Origin: Desulfobacteraceae bacterium
GTDB lineage: Bacteria > Desulfobacterota > Desulfobacteria > Desulfobacterales > Desulfosalsimonadaceae
Assembly: GCA_007131845.1 (NCBI GenBank)
Contig: SLPT01000200.1
Span: 1-7,873 of the forward strand
Reading direction: 5' to 3'
Length of the DNA stretch: 7,873 nucleotides
The notes below the pieces were generated by a model. That model worked only from the letters and a program-made list of their open reading frames with translations, was not told where the DNA came from and made no database searches. Below, in pieces: positions 1 through 7,266 of this stretch. The translations under genes and the position numbers were made by a program. Numbering within the stretch: position 1 is the stretch's first letter; every line of letters starts with the position of its first letter.

Positions 1-1802
1 ACGGGGTTTCGCGCTACCGGGAACTCGAACAAACGCACCTGTCCCCGTCCGGACAGGAGGCGGCCGGCAATTTCCTGCTTGTATCCGCCCGAACCGTTTC
101 ATCCGGCGCGGCGATTTCCGCCGCCGCGGCAGTCGACATCTGCGGCGCGCAAACCGCTCCGGGAGAACCCGGCGTTTCCGCCGGCCGCGCGGAACTTTCG
201 TTTACCGTGCCTGCCGGGTCCGACAGGAACTTCTGCCTCGAAAAGCGCGTCGCCATCTACACCTCGGGGGATGCCGGGGTGGACGATGCCGCCGATGCCG
301 CCCGGAACGCCGTAAATAATATGCCTTCCTTCGATGCGCTGAAACAGGCGAGCATTCAGCAGTGGGCCCGGCTGTGGGACGCAATGGATATCCGGCTGAC
401 CGGTGACCGTTTCAGCCAGAAAATGCTCCGGCTGCACATGTATCATCTGCTGGTGAGTGCATCCCCCCACAATGTGCATATCGATGCCGGAATGACCGCG
501 CGCGGCCTTCACGGGGAGGCGTACCGGGGACATGTATTCTGGGATGAGCTCTTTATTCTTCCCTTCTACGAACTGCACTTCCCGGAAATTGCGCGGGCAT
601 TGCTTTTGTATCGCTACCGGCGCCTGGACGCCGCCCGGGAGCTTGCCCGTGCCGAAGGACTCAAGGGGGCGATGTTTCCCTGGCAGAGCGGAAGCGCCGG
701 CCGGGAAGAAACACAGGTTGTTCACCTGAATCCCATGACCGGCGAGTGGGGGCCGGATCACAGCTCCCTTCAACGCCATGTCTCCCTCGCCATAGCATAC
801 AACACCTGGCATTACTGGCACACCACCGGAGATCGGGAATTCCTGGAGGCTTTCGGCGCCGAGATGTTTTTCGAAATCTGCCGGTTCTGGGCGGACAAGG
901 CCCGGTGGGACCCGGAAACCGGACGATATCATATCGACGGGGTCATGGGTCCGGACGAGTTCCATGAAAAATACCCCCAAAGCGACGCCGGCGGTTTCAC
1001 GGACAACGCATACACCAATCTGATGACCCATTGGGCGCTGGTCACGGCGGGCGAAATCTTTTCGGCCATGCAAAAGCCCGCCAGACAGTCCCTTGCGGAC
1101 CGGATCGGCATCGATGCCAAAGAGATCGAAAACTGGAAGGAAATCGCACGGAAACTCAACCTCGTCATCGAAGACGGCGTGATCGCCCAGTTCGATGGCT
1201 ATTTCTCCCTTGCCGAACTCGACTGGGAACATTACCGCAGCGCCTACGGCGATATTCACCGAATGGACCGGATTTTGAAAAAGGAAGGAAAATCCCCGGA
1301 TGACTACAAGCTCGCCAAGCAGGCCGACGTACTCATGGGGTTTTACGTGCTGGGCGCCCGCCGCGTGGCGTCGATGCTTCACGCCATGGGTTATGAGGCC
1401 GATGACGGGATCCTTCGGAAAAACGTCGAATACTACCTTCCGCGCACCTCCCACGGATCGACCCTGAGCCGCGTGGTACACGGCGCGCTGGCCGCCGCTT
1501 TGGGCGATATGGATACAAGCTGGAAGCTCTACCAGGAAGCCCTGGCCAGCGACTATACCGATATCCAGGGCGGCACCACCGGGGAGGGGATTCATACCGG
1601 GGTCATGGCCGGCACGGTGCTGTTTGCCATGACGGCCTACGGGGGCCTGCGCACGGACGGAGACGCCGTGCGCCTTGACCCCGCCCTGCCGCCGCTGTGG
1701 GAAAAAATGGAATTCGCCATCCGGTTTCGCGGCATCCGCCATGAACTGGAAACCACCCGTAGAGAAGCGGTCGTTCGCAAGGAAGTAAAAGAGGAACCAT
1801 AG
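1..1802 (+). CDS. GH65 family glycoside hydrolase/phosphorylase, 5'-truncated
   Basis: The frame is open from position 3 to a TAG at 1800-1802, so 599 residues are visible. Family members usually have about 750-800, so roughly the first 150-200 (part of the N-terminal beta-sandwich) lie outside the window. GH65 enzymes invert alpha-glucosidic bonds of disaccharides such as trehalose, maltose or kojibiose, mostly by phosphorolysis to beta-glucose 1-phosphate. Visible (alpha/alpha)6-barrel motifs, in visible-residue numbers: GHVFWDEL (176-183); MGPDEFH, whose Glu319 is the expected general acid; KQADVLMGFYV (from 439); TSHGSTLS (482-489), where phosphorylases bind phosphate; and DIQGGTTGEGIH (520-531). 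A short beta-sandwich tail with LDPALPPLW follows. The GGTT-EGIH wording recalls the GH65 type found alone or fused to HAD phosphatase domains, as in mycobacterial OtsB1 (from memory). A fusion upstream cannot be excluded. The family is secure. Whether it is a trehalose phosphorylase, another phosphorylase or a hydrolase is not, although treY and treZ downstream favour trehalose. Confidence 0.93.
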   Translation, partial: GVSRYRELEQTHLSPSGQEAAGNFLLVSARTVSSGAAISAAAAVDICGAQTAPGEPGVSAGRAELSFTVPAGSDRNFCLEKRVAIYTSGDAGVDDAADAARNAVNNMPSFDALKQASIQQWARLWDAMDIRLTGDRFSQKMLRLHMYHLLVSASPHNVHIDAGMTARGLHGEAYRGHVFWDELFILPFYELHFPEIARALLLYRYRRLDAARELARAEGLKGAMFPWQSGSAGREETQVVHLNPMTGEWGPDHSSLQRHVSLAIAYNTWHYWHTTGDREFLEAFGAEMFFEICRFWADKARWDPETGRYHIDGVMGPDEFHEKYPQSDAGGFTDNAYTNLMTHWALVTAGEIFSAMQKPARQSLADRIGIDAKEIENWKEIARKLNLVIEDGVIAQFDGYFSLAELDWEHYRSAYGDIHRMDRILKKEGKSPDDYKLAKQADVLMGFYVLGARRVASMLHAMGYEADDGILRKNVEYYLPRTSHGSTLSRVVHGALAAALGDMDTSWKLYQEALASDYTDIQGGTTGEGIHTGVMAGTVLFAMTAYGGLRTDGDAVRLDPALPPLWEKMEFAIRFRGIRHELETTRREAVVRKEVKEEP

Positions 1803-1904
1803 CCGCCGGCAGCTTCCCCGAAGCGACCCAAAACGCAGGGGATCTACGGCCAGAACAATTATATAACCTGATGAGCAATTTTCAAGCTTGCCGAAGATAC
1901 AAGG

Positions 1905-1947
1905 CAGCGGATGTTGAGCTATAGTCGACGATTCAAGACATCCGCTG
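1905..1947. repeat. Inverted repeat upstream of the kinase gene
   Basis: CAGCGGATGT (1905-1914) and its exact reverse complement ACATCCGCTG (1938-1947) flank a 23-nt centre. The stem can continue with TTGA (1914-1917) against TCAA (1934-1937) if two bases bulge. In RNA this is a stable hairpin ending about 62 nt before the kinase start. No T-run follows, so it does not look like a rho-independent terminator. It may be a leader or processing hairpin, a protein-binding site or a remnant repeat. The rest of the 207-nt gap shows only an isolated TATAAC (1862-1867) without a convincing -35 partner. Confidence 0.7.
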
Positions 1948-1997
1948 ACACAGTAGATGCGGCAAAACCGGAAACGCTCCGTACAGGTTTTAAAAAA

Positions 1998-2003
1998 AAG
2001 GAA
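1998..2003 (+). promoter_or_regulatory. Shine-Dalgarno site that sets the kinase start
   Basis: AAGGAA lies 6 nt before the ATG at 2010. The in-frame ATG at 1911 would add 33 residues of unrelated sequence, has no comparable ribosome site, and would put coding sequence across the inverted repeat at 1905-1947. The 2010 start is therefore preferred. Confidence 0.7.
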
Positions 2004-2009
2004 TGCACC

Positions 2010-2651
2010 ATGCTGGGAGACGTACTGCTCATTGAAGACAAGCATCGGCAGGCGGCAAAAGCGCTTGCGGAAAAAATCCTGCAAACCGGTAAAACGCGCC
2101 CCGTGATCGCCATATCGGGCGAATCCGGTTCCGGCAAATCCGAGCTGTCCCACTGCCTGGCAAGGGAGTTGAAAGATCAAGGCATCCGGGCCAAGGTGAT
2201 TCACAGCGACAATTACTATTTCGTCCCGCCCGAAGAGCGAAACGATTGGCGAAAAGCCCACGGACCCGAAAGCATCGGCCCGGAAGAATACGACTGGGAT
2301 GCGATTCACCGGACCGTCAGCGACTTCAGGGAGAAAAGCGTATCGGAAATGCCATGCATTGACCTGGTAACCGACCAGGTCGATACCCTGAAAACCGACT
2401 TCAGCCAGATCGGCATGCTGGTGATCGACGGGCTCTATGCCATTGCAACCGATCACGCCGATATACGTGTATTAATCGATATCACCTACCATGAGACCAA
2501 AAAGGCCCAGCTGCTGCGCGGCAAGGAAAAGGTGAACGAATGGCGGATGACGGTTTTGGAGCAGGAGCACCGGAGGGTTTCCCCTTTGCGCGAAAAAGCC
2601 GACTGGATCGTGGACGGATCCTACCGGCTGCAGCAAGCCGGCAGCAATTAG
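2010..2651 (+). CDS. Uridine kinase/phosphoribulokinase-like P-loop kinase, substrate unknown
   Basis: This is a 213-residue cytoplasmic P-loop kinase. Walker A is GESGSGKS (37-44), preceded by the beta-strand VIAIS. HSDNYY (65-70) matches the uridine kinase position where an Asp just before an aromatic pair acts as catalytic base (here Asp67). MLVIDGLYAI (136-145) is the Walker B-like strand with Asp140. The C-terminal HRRVSPLREKADWIVDG (187-203) matches the lid and 'ADxIV' end of uridine kinases. Length and motif order fit the uridine kinase/phosphoribulokinase superfamily. It does not closely match housekeeping Udk in my reading: the central part (75-97, rich in Glu, Trp and Asp) is unfamiliar. 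It lies 19 nt upstream of treY and is probably co-transcribed with it, which suggests a sugar or sugar-derived acceptor rather than a nucleoside. That is inference. No transmembrane segment or signal peptide is visible. Confidence 0.85.
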   Translation: MLGDVLLIEDKHRQAAKALAEKILQTGKTRPVIAISGESGSGKSELSHCLARELKDQGIRAKVIHSDNYYFVPPEERNDWRKAHGPESIGPEEYDWDAIHRTVSDFREKSVSEMPCIDLVTDQVDTLKTDFSQIGMLVIDGLYAIATDHADIRVLIDITYHETKKAQLLRGKEKVNEWRMTVLEQEHRRVSPLREKADWIVDGSYRLQQAGSN

Positions 2652-2670
2652 AGGCCATCCGGGGTAAGCC

Positions 2671-5241
2671 ATGAAAAAAATACCGCGCTGCACCTACCGG
2701 CTCCAGTTTCATCCGGGCTTTACGTTCGACGATGCCGCGGCCGCGGCGGACTACCTGGCCGCCCTGGGCATCAGCCACGTCTACGCATCCCCGTACCTTC
2801 AGGCGGCCCCCGGCAGCACCCACGGATACGATATCGTGGATTACACGACCGTCAACCGGGAACTGGGCGGAAAGCAAGGGCATGAGCGATTTTGCCGGGC
2901 GCTTTCAGACCACGGCCTGTCCCAGGTCATCGACGTGGTGCCCAACCACATGTCGATCAACCCGGCCACCCACAACCGATGGTGGTGGGATGTGCTGAAA
3001 AACGGATCGAACAGCGCATATAACGCATTTTTCGATATCGATTGGCGTCCTCCGGAAAGCAAGCTTGCCGGCAAGGTGCTGCTGCCGGTACTCGAAGACC
3101 ACTACGGCCGCGTGCTGGAAGATGGAAAAATCCGGACGGCGCTTTTGAACAATGAACCCGTTGTGACTTGCAGCGGAATGGCCTTTCCCCTGTCGCCTTC
3201 CTCGGTAGCGGCCCGGATTAACCGAATGAAGCAAGAGACGAAAGGCAATGCATCGCCCCCGAACACCAGGGGTTTTATCGAGGCGATCAATGTCGATCCG
3301 GAAGCCCTGGACGAACTTTTGAAAGAGCAGCACTATCGCCTGGCTTACTGGCGGACGGCGTCCGAAGATCTCAACTACCGGCGGTTTTTTTCCATCAATG
3401 AGCTGGCGGGAATCCGGGTCGAGCACGCGGATGTTTTCTTCGAAACCCACAACCTGGTGATCGACTGGCTGCGACGCGGAATCGCGGACGGCGTCCGCAT
3501 CGACCACCCCGACGGCATGGCCGATCCTGAAGCCTATTTCAAGCGACTGGCGGCGGCCGCGCCCGACGCCTGGATGGTCGTGGAAAAAATTCTCCACGAA
3601 GGCGAAAAACTGCCCGGATCCTGGCCCGTGGACGGCACCACCGGCTACGAATTTTTGAATCTGGCTGCCGGGCTGTTCATCGATCCCGCCGGAGAAGAGC
3701 TTTTGACGCGGTTCTACTCCGAATTTACCGGCGGCAGGATGGATTTTGAAGAACTTGCCAGGCGTTGCAAGCACCGGGTCATGGACGAAATCCTGGGAGC
3801 GGAAATCCGCCGTATCACGGAGCTTATGGTCCGGATCTGCGAGGCGCACCGCCGGTTCCGGGATTACACGCGCCGGGAAATCCACAGCGCGCTCACGGAA
3901 GTCCTGGCCTGCCTGCCCGTCTATCGCACCTACGTGCGATCGGACGGCCCCGTCCGGGAAGCCGACCGCCGCATCATCACCGAGGCAACGGCCCGGGCCG
4001 GAGCCGCACAGCCGGATGTCGACCCGCGGTTGTTCGGTTTCATCCGGGATATTCTCTGCCGTCGCTGCAAAGGCGATGCCCCCCGGGAAATGGTGATCCG
4101 TTTCCAGCAGGCGAGCGGTCCGGTTACGGCCAAGGGAATCGAGGATACCGCCTTTTACCGCTACAACCGGCTATCCGGCATGAACGAGGTTGGGGGGAAC
4201 CCGTCCGTTTTCGGCATCCTGCCGGAGGCTTTCCATGGAGCCATGAAAGAACGCAGCCAAAACTGTCCCGCCGCCATGCTCGCCACCTCCACCCACGACA
4301 CCAAGCGAAGCGAAGACGTCCGCGCCCGTCTTGCGCTCCTGTCCGAAATACCGGGGAAATGGTGCGCTGCCGTGCTTGGCTGGTCGGCGCAAAACGAGAC
4401 TTTCCGGAAAAACGGCCTGCCGGACGCCAACATGGAGTACCTGCTCTATCAGTCCCTTCTGGGCGCATGGCCCATCGATGCGGAGCGGACCGCCGTTTTC
4501 ATGGAAAAAGCCGCGCGCGAGGCAAAGGAGTACACCACCTGGGAGAACCCCGATGCCACCTATGAAAACGCCCTGCTTTCATTTGTGAGCGCCGTCCTGG
4601 CGGACGAAAGCTTCACTTCATCCATGGCGGACTTCGTGGCCCCGCTGGTCATGGCCGGACGGATCAATGCCCTGTCCCAGACCCTTATCAAGCTGAGCGC
4701 GCCGGGCGTGCCGGACATCTACCAGGGATGCGAACTATGGGACCTCAGTCTGGTGGATCCGGATAACCGGCGGCCAGTTGATTACGCGCTTCGCAGACGC
4801 CTGCTTACAGAACTCGACGCAATGACCCCGGAGGAGGTCATGGAAAAAGCCGATGACGGGCTTCCCAAGCTCTTCCTGATCCGCCGGGCGCTGGACTTAA
4901 GGAAAAAGCGGCCGGAGATTTTTTCCCCCGACGCCGGCTACCGCCCCCTGCCGCTTCGGGGGAAGCGGAAACAGCACGGGGTGGCTTTCCTGCGCGGCGA
5001 TAGGGCGGCCGTGATCGTGCCCCGGCTGGTTATGGGGCTTATGGGAGAAATGCCGGAGGCTTCATGGAAACGCATTCCCACCGGGTTTGAGGATACCCGG
5101 ATCGAGCTGCCGGCAGGCCGCTGGCACAACCTGTTTACCGGGGACAGGACGGACGGGGGGGAAGTGCTGCTGAGCCAATTGCTTTCGCGGTTTCCGGTGG
5201 CACTTCTGGTAAAGGAGCCGTCAGATATGCTGCACTCATAA
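2671..5241 (+). CDS. treY: Maltooligosyl trehalose synthase (GH13_26)
   Basis: TreY is an intramolecular transglucosylase: it converts the reducing-end alpha-1,4 bond of a maltodextrin to alpha-1,1, giving maltooligosyl trehalose, the substrate of TreZ. The protein has 856 residues, longer than the archaeal and actinobacterial enzymes (about 720-775) but within the proteobacterial range as I recall it. TreY hallmarks in order: TYRLQF (8-13); SPYLQA-GSTHGYDI near the N-terminus; VIDVVPNH (86-93); ADGVRIDHPDG (272-282) with the nucleophile Asp278; VVEKIL with acid/base Glu305, running into the diagnostic KILHEGEKLPGSWPVDGTTGYEF block (306-328); AKGIEDTAFYRYNRL; TSTHDTKRSED (539-549) with the third catalytic Asp543; and PGVPDIYQG (678-686) before the C-terminal domain. 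All three catalytic carboxylates are present, so the enzyme should be active. The ATG has a modest G-rich site (GGGG, 2661-2664) upstream. It is probably cytoplasmic and in one transcript with the kinase. Confidence 0.97.
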   Translation: MKKIPRCTYRLQFHPGFTFDDAAAAADYLAALGISHVYASPYLQAAPGSTHGYDIVDYTTVNRELGGKQGHERFCRALSDHGLSQVIDVVPNHMSINPATHNRWWWDVLKNGSNSAYNAFFDIDWRPPESKLAGKVLLPVLEDHYGRVLEDGKIRTALLNNEPVVTCSGMAFPLSPSSVAARINRMKQETKGNASPPNTRGFIEAINVDPEALDELLKEQHYRLAYWRTASEDLNYRRFFSINELAGIRVEHADVFFETHNLVIDWLRRGIADGVRIDHPDGMADPEAYFKRLAAAAPDAWMVVEKILHEGEKLPGSWPVDGTTGYEFLNLAAGLFIDPAGEELLTRFYSEFTGGRMDFEELARRCKHRVMDEILGAEIRRITELMVRICEAHRRFRDYTRREIHSALTEVLACLPVYRTYVRSDGPVREADRRIITEATARAGAAQPDVDPRLFGFIRDILCRRCKGDAPREMVIRFQQASGPVTAKGIEDTAFYRYNRLSGMNEVGGNPSVFGILPEAFHGAMKERSQNCPAAMLATSTHDTKRSEDVRARLALLSEIPGKWCAAVLGWSAQNETFRKNGLPDANMEYLLYQSLLGAWPIDAERTAVFMEKAAREAKEYTTWENPDATYENALLSFVSAVLADESFTSSMADFVAPLVMAGRINALSQTLIKLSAPGVPDIYQGCELWDLSLVDPDNRRPVDYALRRRLLTELDAMTPEEVMEKADDGLPKLFLIRRALDLRKKRPEIFSPDAGYRPLPLRGKRKQHGVAFLRGDRAAVIVPRLVMGLMGEMPEASWKRIPTGFEDTRIELPAGRWHNLFTGDRTDGGEVLLSQLLSRFPVALLVKEPSDMLHS

Positions 5242-5256
5242 AAGTCGTGATACGCG

Positions 5257-5268
5257 CTATAGCTATAG
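5257..5268. repeat. Perfect 12-nt palindrome CTATAGCTATAG
   Basis: The 12 bases are identical to their own reverse complement and are also a tandem CTATAG pair. They begin 16 nt after the treY stop and overlap the left arm of the larger palindrome at 5263-5368. The site could be a dyad for a dimeric DNA-binding protein or simply an edge of the larger repeat. Confidence 0.55.
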
Positions 5269-5368
5269 GATGTGCGGACGAAGGAAGCGTATCGCTTAAC
5301 GCCGCCGTAACAAACCCCTCGGGAGAATGATGTTTTATGATGCGCTTCCTTGTCAGCATATCCTATGG
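5263..5368. repeat. Imperfect palindromic element in the treY-treZ gap
   Basis: Left arm 5263-5294 and right arm 5338-5368 are imperfect reverse complements. Paired blocks share one centre near 5316: ATAGGAT (5265-5271) with ATCCTAT (5360-5366), TGC with GCA, GAC with GTC, AAGGAAGCG (5281-5289) with CGCTTCCTT (5343-5351), and ATC with GAT. One G at 5280 bulges. The middle contains a short CCC/GGG hairpin (5315-5323). Weak pairing may extend outward (ACGC 5252-5255 with GCGT 5373-5376). There is no coding potential and no T-tract. Candidates are a degenerate miniature inverted-repeat element, an intergenic REP-like repeat, or a long mRNA hairpin that separates treY from treZ expression. Confidence 0.75.
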
Positions 5369-5446
5369 TTCTGCGTGCGATTCAAGAGAATTTCACGTAC
5401 GCCAAGCACTCTGCATTCTTCGAAATTGCGAAAGCCTTGATCTTGA

Positions 5447-5481
5447 ACTTTTTACAAAGTCGTCGGATCGTGACTTTTTAC
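5447..5481. repeat. Short direct repeat ACTTTTTAC upstream of treZ
   Basis: ACTTTTTAC occurs at 5447-5455 and again at 5473-5481, a 26-nt period, just before the treZ ribosome site. The first copy is also part of a near-palindrome ending AAAGT. It could be paired operator half-sites or part of a dispersed intergenic repeat. The T-rich tracts are not preceded by a GC-rich stem, so a terminator is unlikely. Confidence 0.4.
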
Positions 5482-5494
5482 GGGGGCTTCAGAT

Positions 5495-7246
5495 ATGAAC
5501 AACCGAAAAATCCCCATTTCAGTGTGGGCGCCCTTTGCCGGGGATGTGGCGCTCCGGACCGGGGATCGGACGCTGCCTCTGAAACGCGCGGAAGACGGAT
5601 GGTGGCACCTTGCCGAAGGGCTTTTGCCGGACACGGACTACGCGTTTTTCACAGACGGCCGCGGGCCGTTTCCCGATCCCCGCTCCATGCGGCTCCCAAA
5701 CGGCGTCCAAGGCCCCTCCCGGACGGTGGACCACGGCGCTTTTAAATGGCACGATTCCGGATGGCGCGCCCCGCCGCTTTCTTCGGGCGTTATTTACGAA
5801 CTCCATACAGGAACCTTTACGGAAAAGGCAACGTTTGACGGCGTGATCGAACGCCTGGACTACTTGTGCGATCTGGGTATCACCCATATCGAGCTGATGC
5901 CCGTCAACAGCTTTTCCGGCACAAGGGGATGGGGATATGACGGGGTCGGTCTTTTCGCGCCGCAGGAAAGCTACGGCGGCCCCGAAGGCCTCAAGCGGCT
6001 GGTGGATGCCTGCCATGGCCGGGGGATCGCGGTCCTCCTCGACGTGGTCTACAACCACCTGGGTCCGGAAGGAAACTACCTGGAGCACTTCGGCCCTTAT
6101 TTCGCCGGCCACTACCGTTCTCCGTGGGGCGATGCGGTCAACCTCGACGGGCCATACAGCCACGAAGTCCGTCGGTTTTTCATCGACAACGCCCTGATGT
6201 GGCTTTCGGACTATCACCTGGACGGCCTGCGGATCGACGCGGTCCATGCCCTGGTGGACACATCGGCCATCCACTTCCTGGAGGAACTGTCAGCGGCGGT
6301 GCGGCGCCTGGAAGCAGAAACCGGGCGCCCCCTGGTCCTCATCGCCGAAAGCGATCTCAACGATCCCCGCGTGGTGACGCCGACCGAAGCCAACGGAATG
6401 GGAATCGACGCCCAGTGGAGCGACGACTTCCACCATGCCGTCCATGCGGTGGTCACCGGTGAACAAGGCGGTTATTACGCCGATTTCGGCCGCATGGAAG
6501 ATATTGCCCGCGCATGCACGGAGGTATTCGTATACGGAGGGCGCTATTCCGCCTTCCGGAAGCGCGTGCACGGCCGGCCGGTGGAAAAGCTTTCCGGCAG
6601 CCGGTTTCTTTGCTACATCCAGAACCACGACCAAATCGGAAACCGTGCCGGCGGCGAGCGGATCGGGCATCTTGCTGATCCCGGTCGGATCCGTGCGGCA
6701 GCGGCCCTTGTCTTTTTCGCCCCCTTTGTTCCCATGATCTTCCAGGGGGAGGAATGGGGAGCGACCACGCCCTTCTTCTATTTCACCGACCATGCGGACG
6801 AGTCCCTGGGCAAAGCGGTGCGGGAAGGACGGGCCCGGGAATTCGCCGCTTTTGGCTGGAACCCGGAAGACCTCGTGGATCCCCAGGCACAAGAGACCTT
6901 TGCCCGATCAACGTTGAAATGGAAAGAGGCGGACCACGAGCCGCACCACGCCACGCTCAGGTGGTACCGGGACCTGATCGCCCTGCGGAAAACCCGGGCC
7001 TGCCTGAAAGACGGCCGCCTGGACCGGACCACCGCCCGGTTCAACGAAACCGCCAGATGGATTGCCATATCCCGGGGAGAACTCCTGCTCGTTTGCAACT
7101 TCGGTCAAAAGGAACAATGCATCCCCGTAAAAAGCGCTTCCACGGCAACGCTTCTTCTCTGGTCGCCCGAAGCGCCCGTGATCAAGCCTTCCGCAATCCT
7201 GCTTCCCGCAAATGCCGCAGCGATAATCTCCCGGAAAGAAAGATAA
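5495..7246 (+). CDS. treZ: Maltooligosyl trehalose trehalohydrolase (GH13_10)
   Basis: TreZ hydrolyses the alpha-1,4 bond next to the trehalose end of maltooligosyl trehalose, releasing trehalose and a chain shortened by two glucoses. The protein has 583 residues, the normal family length. An N-terminal CBM48/E-set domain (ISVWAPFAGDVALR, from residue 8) leads into the GH13 barrel. Motifs: YELHTGTFT; GWGYDGV (145-151); DVVYNHLGPEGNYL (from 183); LDGLRIDAVHAL with nucleophile Asp248; LIAESD with acid/base Glu285; QNHDQIGNRAGGER with third catalytic Asp379; and FQGEEWGATTPFFYFTDH, typical of TreZ rather than GlgB or GlgX. A short C-terminal beta domain follows. All catalytic residues are intact. 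The ATG at 5495 has GGGGG (5482-5486) 8 nt upstream. The 253-nt gap and palindrome after treY make separate regulation possible, but no strong promoter is visible. Confidence 0.97.
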   Translation: MNNRKIPISVWAPFAGDVALRTGDRTLPLKRAEDGWWHLAEGLLPDTDYAFFTDGRGPFPDPRSMRLPNGVQGPSRTVDHGAFKWHDSGWRAPPLSSGVIYELHTGTFTEKATFDGVIERLDYLCDLGITHIELMPVNSFSGTRGWGYDGVGLFAPQESYGGPEGLKRLVDACHGRGIAVLLDVVYNHLGPEGNYLEHFGPYFAGHYRSPWGDAVNLDGPYSHEVRRFFIDNALMWLSDYHLDGLRIDAVHALVDTSAIHFLEELSAAVRRLEAETGRPLVLIAESDLNDPRVVTPTEANGMGIDAQWSDDFHHAVHAVVTGEQGGYYADFGRMEDIARACTEVFVYGGRYSAFRKRVHGRPVEKLSGSRFLCYIQNHDQIGNRAGGERIGHLADPGRIRAAAALVFFAPFVPMIFQGEEWGATTPFFYFTDHADESLGKAVREGRAREFAAFGWNPEDLVDPQAQETFARSTLKWKEADHEPHHATLRWYRDLIALRKTRACLKDGRLDRTTARFNETARWIAISRGELLLVCNFGQKEQCIPVKSASTATLLLWSPEAPVIKPSAILLPANAAAIISRKER

Positions 7247-7266
7247 ACGCAAACCCTTTTATTTTT

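Noticed and set aside
1917..1938. AGCTATAG and GATTCAAGA occurring in the same order here and around the 5263-5368 palindrome
   Set aside because: It is tempting as an 'empty site' versus an inserted element, but 8- and 9-base matches between two gaps of over 200 nt are near chance expectation and the flanks do not align.
1911..2009. Upstream in-frame ATG that would extend the kinase by 33 residues
   Set aside because: It has no ribosome site, the added residues are unlike the family N-terminus, and the region holds an inverted repeat. The ATG at 2010 has AAGGAA at good spacing.
99..2456. A 785-codon open frame on the minus strand across the GH65 gene, the gap and part of the kinase gene
   Set aside because: It is antisense to two genes with clear catalytic motifs and shows no domain I recognise. 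Long antisense frames are common in GC-rich coding DNA.
2905..3885. A 326-codon minus-strand frame inside treY
   Set aside because: It is fully antisense to conserved TreY blocks and has no family features, so it is a codon-bias shadow.
5426..5456. TTGCGA with TTTTTA or TTTACA as a treZ promoter
   Set aside because: Both boxes are poor matches and the spacing for the better one is 19 nt, so it is not supportable from sequence alone.
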